Assembly: GCA_903813345.2 (NCBI GenBank)
Contig: CAIIXF020000003.1
Span: 26,303,248-26,367,247 of the forward strand
Reading direction: 5' to 3'
DNA: 64,000 nt
Origin: Owenia fusiformis
Lineage: Eukaryota; Annelida; Polychaeta; Sabellida; Oweniidae
This document shows positions 51,201 through 63,200 of the stretch, piece after piece. Within the stretch, counting starts at the first letter, position 1, and each line of letters starts with the position of its first letter. The notes beneath the pieces are model-generated. The model saw nothing but the letters and a program-made list of their open reading frames with translations. It was not told where the DNA came from and did not search any database. A program made the position numbers and the translations under genes.

Positions 51201-54200
51201 ACAAGTGCTAAATGCGTGTACATTAATGATGCGATTTCGTCAGAGAAAATGACCATATAGAAAGCCGTCCTTATATCGACAACAAACTCTGATTAGCGCA
51301 GTGAGTTCAGAGATTTATTGAAAACTGATAGAGTGAAGACGAAGCTCTCTTTTGAGAAGGAAAGTCGAATGAATGCAAAGGGTAGTAAGTCCAGTCCAGT
51401 CTGATGGGGGGGGGGGTTAAGGTGAGCTGCTTCTGTCAAGGATTCTGTCAGTGAATAATGACAGTCAATGATTGGGCACAAGAATGCCAAATGTTATCAA
51501 GATAAAATGATCTCAAAATGGGGAAAATAGTCTGTTTTTCACTTTATTCCTACTGAGATAATGATTAACAACAATTAGAAAACTCAGTGACACATTTAAA
51601 TCTCAATCCATTTATTCCATTTTTCCATAGCAGTAGAATACAGATGTAACATCACATCCAATGATTGTATGAAAAATGGGGAGGGTTAAACTTTGGCCAT
51701 GGGCAGGTAGATATTGATAGGATTTCTCCCTTACCATATGCTATCCAAATTGACTTTTTCAGTTTTTAACATCACATATATGCCAGGATAACCACATCAG
51801 AATTAAATGTAAGGAGTATTATTCTTTCTCTTGAAGCCCATGATTGAAGCAGTCTTACTGAAAATATTGAGAAATATCCTTGAATCTGCTTCTTCTTAAG
51901 AGCAAGGGCAGAACCTCACTGTTGGGCTAAAACATTGCATTGCCTCCTTAATTTATGTGGTCACTATCTTCTTTCCATCCATTTCAAGGGTTTCAGTTTC
52001 CTCCTTAGACTATCCTTGTTCCAGTTCCACAAGTCTCTCTAGTGCTGTTTTAAAGGTGCAACAATTAGTGCAAAGGGGCCATTCGACGATCATGGACCAG
52101 TGTCAAAATATATTTAAGTTTGGATATTTCATCAAGACTAACATATATGTTTATTTTTTTCCAAAGAAACCCCCTGGATGAACATAATTTCAGCTGATTC
52201 CTCTTGAAATGTTTTGGATCTTAAAAATCTATAAGTGGGCCTCCCTTTATAGAAGCTTTGAACTGAATCTACACTTCTTAATGCTAAAATTGATAGTTTA
52301 TCCATACATTTTAAGAAAATAGGTATGTCAAAGAAGATGTTTAGCCAAATATTACCCTGATAGCTCAGAAAAAGTAAAAAAAATTGAATCTTCTATAGAC
52401 CTTGTTGCCCCTTTAAGCTAGTGTCCTGGTAAACATTCCAGCTGACATCAAGGCAATGAACTATTTGCAGACTTTTACGTGGGTAATATCATATTTGCAT
52501 AATCACCCAATTTTCTTTATATATCACTGTTAGCATGTTTAACTATACATGCCCTGTCTATTATTTTGGTATCTACTATGTAGCTTAGTCATTCAACTTT
52601 GATGTTAATGAGCATAGATACAAACAGCACAAAACTGGAACAGTGAGGAAAGTATATCCTACTAATTTTCTTCTGTGGAATTGGCAAGATTTCCTAAGAT
52701 AGTTGGAACAGGAGGGAGCTGTTTTCCTTCCAGGCATCAAAACTGAAACCCTGGAGGAAGATGGCAAGAAGATTGTGACCTCACAATGAGGTAATGCAAT
52801 ATCTTAGCCCGATAGTGAAGTATCTGCCATCACCATTCACTCGTATGAAGAAGCATGCCAAAGACTGCTTCTGTCATGACCTAATAAGAATCATAGTCAA
52901 TACAGTTGATTTTGGTGTGGTTTAAACTGGCAGTAACTTGTGCTGAAAATGTCAATTTGGATTGCATATGGCCTATGGTGAGGGGAAATTCCTCCAGAAT
53001 GTACGACCTGTCTTAGATATTTCGAGGCCACTTGGCCATGAACGAAGTTTAGCCCTTACCATTTTTCATACAATCGCTAGATGCATTCTGCTACTACTCT
53101 TAGTCAACTGATTTGCAGGAATAGAAGGTGTACCCAGAGGTTACGCAAGTGTTCTAAAGCTTTAAATCTTTTTGATACCCTAAAATTAGAAGACTAGAGT
53201 CCTTATTCATTCTGATGCATTCTTAGCCACAGTTTCTATCACCACATGAATGTGGCTGGCCTACTTCCACTGCTGATACTGAGGCCACAACATAAAATGT
53301 AGGTCATGGGGTAGATACCTATGTCAAGAGAACAGATGCAAATGTTTGAAAGCAGATCTGATTTGCTCTGAGCTATGTAGCTGTAGGAGAGACTGTCAGA
53401 ATCCATAAATTGTGACTCCTTTGATCAGGTTTTATAGATTTGGATTATATACTCAAATGATAATATACAGAATCTTAACAATGCTACTACTCGTGCTAGT
53501 ATGAACTGACTTATCAAACATTTTCACATCTTAGAAATGTTCTATAAAACTAGATAGTATTGCCATTGGTACTAGAAAGGAATAAATGGCTGTTGAGGTT
53601 CATTTTTTATAACTGTTAATCATTATTGTATATCTCAGTAGGAATAATATGACAAAACTAGACTATATTCACTACTATTTTGAGCTCATTTGAGTACCCA
53701 ATATGATATATCTTTGTTTAAATTTTTAAGGTAAAATTAGGTCATTCCTGACCTATCATAAACTACACTACCAATCTCAAACTGCATCAAACAGCATGGT
53801 TTCATAAACAGTGCTGTAAAAACAGTACTGAACTACGCTGTCCAAAACAGATGGTGTTAGAATAGCATTGTACATTGCTTTATAGTGCAGTACTCTGACT
53901 GCACTGTTCAGTACTGTTTACAGCGCTGCAAGAAGATGTTGCGGATTGGGGGTGTAATATGAAAATGTAATATTCTTATAATTTCCAATCATTTTTTCAC
54001 TCCTTGGGAATGATATGATAAAACAGGACTAAATATACCATCTTCAGCTCATTTGAGGTGACTATGTCTCATATTTAGAAAATTATTAAGGTAAAATAAG
54101 GTTACCCCAGGGCCATCAAGAGCTTAAGTGAAAACTTAGATTTTTTAGATATATCCGATCATTTTCTACATCTTATTGGAAGAAGTATGATAAAACAGAA

Positions 54201-57200
54201 CTATATGCAACATCTTGAGCTAATTTGAGATGCATATATTACATATCTGGGAAATTATTAGGGTAAAATATGGTTACCCCTGGCCCTTTAGAACCGAAAA
54301 TAAAATTTTTTTTATTTTCAATAATTTCTTTACATCTTATTAGGAATAATATGACAAAACAATACTTAATGCAACATTTAGAATTCATATGAGGCCCAAA
54401 CATCGCGTATCTTAAAAATTATTAAGGTAAAATAAGGTCATCCCTAGGCCGCAAGGGCTTAAATATCCAAATTTCGATAATTTATTTCTCAAAAAATACA
54501 TGAGCTACACAAGCCATATATCATATGAGTGATTAACACCAATATCTCTATTAGTATGAATTTTTTCAGGATGATCAGACATCACATTCTTGAAATACAG
54601 TACTTGATGTCCTATATTTGACCCTTTGAAAGATGAATTCACGCTAGATAATTGGGTTAAAATGTATTTTCCTTCCTAAACACCACTTCTAAAATAGGTT
54701 TTTCTCAATTTCAAGGCTCAAAGCAATGACCAAATGAAGTCATTTAAAGAAATATACTTTACAACTATTTTTATTTATTTTATTATAATGTACCCCCTCC
54801 CCGCCTGATAGGGGTGGGGGTCAGAGGCTTAAAATCCATGAAGACCACCCCGAATCAATTGCCCCGAAATCATTTTTCATTCAGATCATATGTTTCTACA
54901 ACTGTGCCAAGTTTGTTGCTTTCCTGAAAAAGTCGAACTACCAAAGGGACATCTGACTGCGCTATAGTTTACTTGTGAAACAACAGATGTAAACAATTAA
55001 TCTAGAAATTTTATAGGGATTATATGATGTTGTCTAATGCATGCTGTATTTGTCATAAATTATGTACTGTATATCTTTCAAAATCTCGATGGACCTTATT
55101 CTGCTGTTATTATTCAATATGTATCCAATTGTTTTTAGGTTCAAACAAAGCTGAGTCTCATCTTCTTGAAGGGGACTCTGTTACAAGGGCCAACATTGAG
55201 GTGTATCTTCAATTAAGGCATATGAATGCTACTGTCCTGACCAAGGTAAAACATTGCAACATTTAACAACTTTTATTACAACTTGAGACCCATTATTGGA
55301 AGTATTTGAGATTTTGAATTGTTCAGTTTATTTGTTCCACACTGATCATGATAGTTGACATTTCAAAGAAATTAAAAAACATATGAATCATCACAATGCA
55401 AGCAAACATTGGCTTCTTAAAAATATTAGAAGGGTTAAATAGTGAAAAATGTTGGAATGCTCGGAAATTGTTTCCCTTTCAATTCTGATTTTATATTTTC
55501 TGATTACTGAAAATTAAGATGCAAAAATTAGAATTGAAAAACAATAAAAATCAAAGGATTACTCTGAAATAACTTATTAATGTTATAATTTTTACAAACA
55601 TCACAGAATTTTTTGTGAACTGTGTTTAGTGGTTGGTTGTTGGCATCTGTAACAAATGTTAGGTGGTGACATTTTGTGTGTTAATGCCTTGTTATAATTT
55701 GTATACATTTACTTACAGAAACTGTTTGAACAACAAGTTGTGACACCCAAGGGAGGGTACCAGCCAATTCTGGTATGTTTCTACACAACATGGGCCAACC
55801 AAGCCAAAGATCATCTCTACGCTCTACAGCGCACAGTGGAGTATCTTCAAGAAGCCAATAGTACACTGAGGTTTGGTACAATGGATATAGAGACACACAA
55901 AGAAGGTTAGAGATTTAAAAGGAATACAGTGAAATATGGTCAATGAAAAACCTCTCTATATGGGGAAGTTGACTTATTTGTCAATGAACCAACTCTGTTG
56001 GGAATAAATGTTTACAAAGAGCAAAATACAGCAAAATACAGAGTGCAGCCTGAGGTGTTCATATTTTACTGTACTTTATATTGAAGTCATACATTTTCTA
56101 GGAGCAAATGAAGTTAGGGTATGTCATTCTTTGGTCTTTCTGGAAGAATTCAGTATAAATTTATGTTGAACGGTTTGTGTTTTCTATGTCACCACCAATT
56201 GTCACCACAAAAACCCAACATTTTGTGACTGGCATCATGAATCAAGTTAGCCATTGCAATTTAATTGGCATATGTAAATAATCATTGCACTTTTTTATCG
56301 ATTTGTAGATAGTGACGCTTGTTTATATTTGCAGTGCTGCACCATCACTTTGGAAGTCTTCTGGTTCATCAGATTCCATTCACTGTACTCTACTTCCCAG
56401 TCTACCACAGAAACAGAGGTGCATTATCTTCATTATGTAACTTGTGTAACAAAGGATCTAGTGCTCCCTCCATTATGATCTCCCCATGAACAAAAACAAA
56501 TTCATCTGATTTTTCAAAATAAATATACTGCTTTTATTATTACACTTATATGTACACTAGTATTTGTTGACCTATATTCAGCACTGAATGGGCCACTTAT
56601 TAGAGCCAATATTCAATCATAAAGTGTACAGGGGTAGAGATTCCAAACCAGGAAGTCTTTTTGTGTCTGTCAAAATCCATTTGCATCCCTACATCTTATC
56701 CAAATATGTTATTAATTAATGAAACGTAACAGTATATTCTTTTGATTTACAAAGTTGTATGGGATTTCATAAGTGTAAAAGTTGCATTTGAAGCATTTTC
56801 TATAGCCATTTTGTAGGAAAAAATGATGAAAAAAATGTATAATCTTTTAATTTGAAGTGTGACCTGAATCGATTGCAAACTTTATATTTGCACATCTGAT
56901 GTGATATACCATTTGTGTCATATTTTGAAATTATTTAATTTGCAATCGATTCAGGTCATATTGTATTTTAGGTATTTTTTGAAAGTCAATAGAAACCAAT
57001 GGCCCCATTGAAATATGATGGTATCCACATGTTAAGTCAATAAAACACATCCAATCTCAAGTCAATACACCCTTGCTGAACTTAATTAAACCTCAGCCCA
57101 TATGGGTCCAAATGCTTAAATATATTCCAAAGTATTATGTGACATGGTATTCTTCATGTTACACCTAAAAGTGATTCATTTTGTTAATGGGGAAATCATA

Positions 57201-60200
57201 ATGGAGAGTGCACTAGATCCTTTTAACTTTTAAATTGACCAAACTAAAAGGGTGACCTTACCAGCCACCATACGATTTGCAAATCATATATTCTTGTGGT
57301 ACATATTTTATGAAAATTAAAAAAAAGAAAAAAAAGTAAAATACTATTAAAAAGAAGTATACTTGAAACGAGGATAAGATGTTCCATTGAGGTTTACTAT
57401 TTCTGAAAATGTTGAAGTACTTTTTTACCAGTTAATGCATGTCAATCGGCTTTGATTGGTATAATGCAAGCTAAAAGTTCTTTGCATCTGAAATTGAGAA
57501 AATTATATTCCTTAATAGTTCAATATATTTTGGATCCTGGCTTATGCTCCTTTGTTTGAGTACGATGTTTATACCTTGTTGTGATTTATTTTTTTCAGTT
57601 GAATCTATTGAACCAAGAATGATGTCAGCTTTTAGACCCACAATTAGTGAAGTTCTGGGCTTCCTATTGGATTTATCTCAACAGAATCAACTACTGAAGC
57701 CTTATATTCCCAGCAGCTTAATTGCCTCTTATCTTCCAAGGATTAACGCAGAGGTTTGGTTCATGTGATTTTATGGATTTTATACATGATTGCTTGAATT
57801 CAGCTTACTTTTAATGTATAGGGGTAAAAGGACCTCTGCTCAAAAAGAATTAAAAAATTTGACACATAATTGAATTCATCATCATACTTTGGCAAGAGGT
57901 TGAATTACATTATAGTTGAACTATACAATGGGGTTCCCTTAAATATGAATGTATTTTTCCATGTAGAAGTACTCACATATACATTGATTGCTCATATACT
58001 GACATGAAGTAGTCACATTAATCAAGTCCATTGATTGCTCATATACTGACATGAAGTAGTCACATTAATCAAGTCCATTGATCGCTCATACTGACATGAA
58101 GTAGTCACATTAATCAAGTCCATTGATTGCTCATATACTGACATGAAGTAGTCACATTAATCAAGTCCATTGATTGCTCATATACTGACATGAAGTAGTC
58201 ACATTAATCAAGTCCATTGATTGCTCATATACTGACATGAAGTAGTCACATTAATCAAGTCAATTGATTGCTCATATACTGACATGAAGTAGTCACATTA
58301 ATCTAGTCAATTGATTGCTCATATAGTGACATGAAGTAGTCACATTAATCAAGTGAATTTGATTGTAGGTATGTTTACTGACTGAGGGACCTTGGGGAGA
58401 GGAGTGTGGACTTGAATACAACAACCAGACTGACACTGAGCTTCCAATCATTGAATCACAGCTGCAAGAGAAAAATGATGTTGTAGAAACAGATTTAAAC
58501 ACAGAAGAACAGGTAGGTGTTTATAAGGATGTTCTTCATGTTGTGGAAAAGAGAAGTTACTTTTGTTTTGGTTTGAAATACTTACAACCAAAGATAACAC
58601 TCTCTGAAATTATTTGCCTTACTCTATATTATTCTTACTTTTGTTGGTTTCTTTGAGGATATTGCTTTGTTTTTCTCATTCCAGGTTGAAACATCAATAT
58701 TATCACTCAAGGCACATTGAAATATATTCATGCATGTTTTTATTAAATGTATTCAAAATTGTCTAAATTGTTTTGCTTTTTTTGTGAAAGTCAGAGTTTC
58801 TCAGAAAGCAATTTTATAAGCTTGAGAAATATAGGTTAAGTCTCGATATTACATTGGCCAATGGTGTCCACCTCCGAGTTTTCCACTTTTTACTCTGTAT
58901 TTATGTTTCCATAAACATTTAAATTTAAATCCAAAATAAACATTTAGGTGGTTAAAATGGATGTCATAGAATTATCAATGGTGGAGGAAGAAAACAAAAA
59001 CATCACCATGGTAACAGAGTCAACGTGGAGTGACATGATTGAAACATCACCATCTATGTCGCAACAATTTCCAGTTGTCACACAGTGGAAGGGTGATGTC
59101 ACTAAAGTTACACTGGTAAATAGTGATTTTAGTTAAATCAGTGTAAGCTGATATATATATATGATATTGTGATCACTTTAAAACCATACTTATCGAGCAA
59201 CAGTTATATAATTTTGACTCGACTCTCAATTTGACGACCCCTAACTCCTGAAATCTATATTGGATTGGTTAACTGAAAAAATTTAAACTGAGACTGGAAA
59301 TGGTGTCCCAATAGTGATATTATGTAATTGTCTGACTTTGCAGGTTATATTCATAATAGAAGGCTGTGGAAGTTGCAGGAATAACATGGAAGTATTTCAC
59401 CAGCTCCATCATGCATTACAATATATAGGTGTGTAAATACATGTAATTTTCTTTCACAAAAGAACAATTTTGAATCTGAAAGTTCAATGTCACCGGGCCC
59501 TGTAATTTTTGCAGCTTTTTGTAATCTAAAACAATATACATTTAGTTTGGGTTCTTAACATCGCTATTTATTTTTATTTGATTATACTCTTGAAAATTAC
59601 AGAAGGGGCCTCAGCACTCCTAGCCAACTGTACCTCAGACCCGTTGCTATGTAAACAGAATGACATCACAGGCTTCCCGTCTGTTAGCATATTTCGGGGT
59701 CTAGGCTGGCTTACCACTGATGGATGTATCTCAGGTATTATTTTTAGAAATTATTAGGTTATGATCGCCTTAGAATTATTTTTTAAAGAATCCATACCTT
59801 TACATTTTCCATGTTGCTTGAATCTTGGATGTACCAGAAAAACAATGCTTGAATAATATAAAAATATCAATTTAAGAGTTGCACTATTTTTCAGTCATAT
59901 ATCTTACTACTCCAACAAAACTTCAATTTTGTCATTTCACAAATTATTCAGAAATATTTAGGACCGTATCTAAATGAGATTCTGAATGGTCTAATTTATT
60001 TTATTTTTCTCAGGTGAAACAGCCTCGAAACTAAGTCCTGTTAGACTGGACTACCATGGAGTGATTAGAGTGACACCTATCATGGACTGGTTCCTAGATA
60101 GCACACATGCAGCTGTTAATGACACACGTTTCCATGGAGCCGAAGACTCCAAGATGGTATGTACACACCAACAGTTTAATGATTGTTATTTTAATGATTT

Positions 60201-63200
60201 TATTGTTCTTGTCGAGTTTATTTGAACTTTTGTAAGTCTGCTGTCACAGGTGCTCCCTGTGTAATAAGAGTGTCAGGCTTCCTGTAAGTAAGTTTATTTA
60301 CGCTGAAGTGATACACAATATCTTTCCAGGTAGAGGATGTCCACCTTGTTGCCACACTGGTACCAAAGATGTCTGGCTTTCTGCCCCATGTTGCCAAGAA
60401 GAAGACAGATTATTTCCTCCCATATGAATGCTTCCGTCTTGCCTGTGAACTTCTCTATGGACAGGTAGACTTAACTATAATAGGTTTGGATTGTTAAAAT
60501 AATTCCTGAATGGTCAGGGAGAGTGCCTTAGATCTTGTCTTATAAGACCATAGTTTGGGATATTTTGGTGGGTTCACATGCATGACTAATGCTGGTTTTA
60601 GCACTGTATTCCTCTTTCCCGTTTATTTTGACACTTGCTAACATACATTATCCAGAATTCATGGAAATTATGTTATTGAAAGTCATTTGGAAATTCAGAA
60701 GCATGACTTGTTCTGTCCCGACTACTGTTAAAATTCTGATTTTTTCAAGGAGTTCTAAAATTCAGATCATATATTTTTTTGATCATCACTTCAAACCCTC
60801 TTTTAAATAATGAAGTAAGAATTGTTAGATTTTCATACGTTATGTATTAATTCTACATTGTAATTACAGGTACCTTGTTATACAGAATTCAGCAAAGATA
60901 TTCCCGAGAGGGAGTTCAGTAATAAAGGACTTGAGATGGTTGCCACTAAGGTAAATAGCATCAGTTTATGTAGTTTGTTATATCTCAAAGGGCTAATTGC
61001 GTTTAATGAAAACCAGTTGCCTCAAGAATAGTTTCTCACATACATAGTTGTACATTGTTCACCATCTGATAAACCCATTTAAACCAATGGAAAGTTGTGG
61101 TAGCTAAATCATATTGTTATAAAAACTTAAATTTGAATCGAGGCAACAAATGGTCCTGACCCTTCAATTGTTCTATAATAATAATATTACTTCAATTGTA
61201 GATTGTCTTGCACAGGAAGGATGGCATGTCTGCTGTTAAATGCAGTTCAATAAAATTATATTACTTCAATTGTAGATTGTCTTGCACAGGAAGGATGGCA
61301 TGTCTGCTGTTAAATGCAGTTCAATAAAATTATATTACTTCAATTGTAGATTGTCTTGCACAGGAAGGATGGCATGTCTGCTGTTAAATGCAGTTCAATA
61401 AAATGATATCTCTTCAATTGTAGATTGTGTTGCAAAGGAAGGATGGCATGTCTGCTGTTAAATGCAGTTCAATAAAATGATATTACTTCAATTGTAGATT
61501 GTCTTGCACAGGAAGGATGGCATGTCTGCTGTTAAATGCAGTACAATAAAATTATATTACTTCAATTGTAGATTGTCTTGCCCAGGAAGGATGGCATGTT
61601 TGCTGTTAAATGCAGTTCAATAAAATGATATTACTTCAATTGTAGATTGTCTTGCCCAGGAAGGATGGCATGTCTGCTGTTAAATGCAGTTCAATAAAAT
61701 GATATTACTTCAATTGTAGATTGTCTTGCATAGGAAGGATGGCATGTCTGCTGTTAAATGCAGTTCAATAAAATTATATTACTTCAATTGTAGATTGTGT
61801 TGCATAGGAAGGATGGCATGTCTGCTGTTAAATGCAGTCCAATAAAATGATATTACTTCAATTGTAGATTGTCTTGCACAGAAAGGATGGCATGTCTTCT
61901 GTTAAATGCAGCTCAATAAAATGATATTACTTCAATTGTAGATTGTCTTGCACAGGAAGGATGGAATGTCTGCTGTTAAATGCAGTTCAATAAAATGATA
62001 TCTCTTCAATTGTAGATTGTGTTGCACAGGAAGGATGGCATGTCTGCTGTGATAACACAACTAGGAGAGACTCTTGTCAAGCTGCTTGAAAGAGAACAGG
62101 GAGATAACACACATATATTCCATGCACCTCATAAGTAAGCATTTCTGAAGATATGTGAAACAAGTATTGTAAATTGTGTAAAGAGCTGACCAAGAGACAA
62201 TAATTTAAATTCAATACATCACTAAATATAGACATTCTTATATACACTCATCACATTCTAAAAGTTTAAATTTCTGCAGCCAAGTGCAATTTCCCAATTC
62301 CATGTAATACAGGTAAATATCATTCCCATATGCACTGCAGGTACAATATTCCCAGGGATCAAAAATGTGAAGACAATCATGCATTCTGTACAGATCTGAT
62401 AGTGGACTTTACCAGAGACCACGCCAGACTTCCTATCACAAAAATGACTTCTATGCTCTTCCACTCAAGAAGCAAGTAAGTCCTGAAGTATTATGCCCTT
62501 GCGTGTGTACAAGGTTCATTTTTAACTTCTCTACCATTAAAAGGGCAGATGTTTGAGTCTGTTGTTTCTGGGCAATAATATGTATTGTTATTCTGTAGTT
62601 CTGCATGTGTACTGACGAGGTGTTTACTCATGAAAAATAAATATGTTCCTGAAGGAAAATGTTCCCAAGAATCCCATTTAAACAAGGCTAGTGGTAGTGG
62701 TAGAATGATTACATCTCTACTTTTACATCTCTATTTATGACCTTGCAAACTTACCCTAATTACTAACTTGTGTGCTTTTAATTCCTTGTACAAAGTAAAA
62801 TACCTAATTATGAAGCAATCTCAATAAGCTGCTATAATTATCATAATAAGCAAAATATATCATGACAGATACTGTACTAGCATTCATACAAGATAGCTAA
62901 AAGCAATCATAAAATAATATTACTCGCAGTTTTAAGCCCCATCAATTATCTGTTTATTAAATCATATTCATCCTAGACTGAACAGCTACTTGTTCTTATT
63001 TTCCGTATAAGCAAGATATACGACATTTCTCAGGCCCATAGCCAGGGAGGTTCGATAGGGGATATTTTGTTATATGTTATTTTACTATTTTTGCTGTGAC
63101 TGAAAAAGAAATAAATTGATTTTGTAAAAATGGCAGCTATGACTGTTTGATGGGATTTGCTACGCTTTGGTGTTGATGTTATCTAGTTTTGTTTTGTTTT

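Noticed and set aside
57983-58355. CRISPR-like array
   Set aside because: The units are contiguous with no unique spacers, and the context is eukaryotic intronic DNA.
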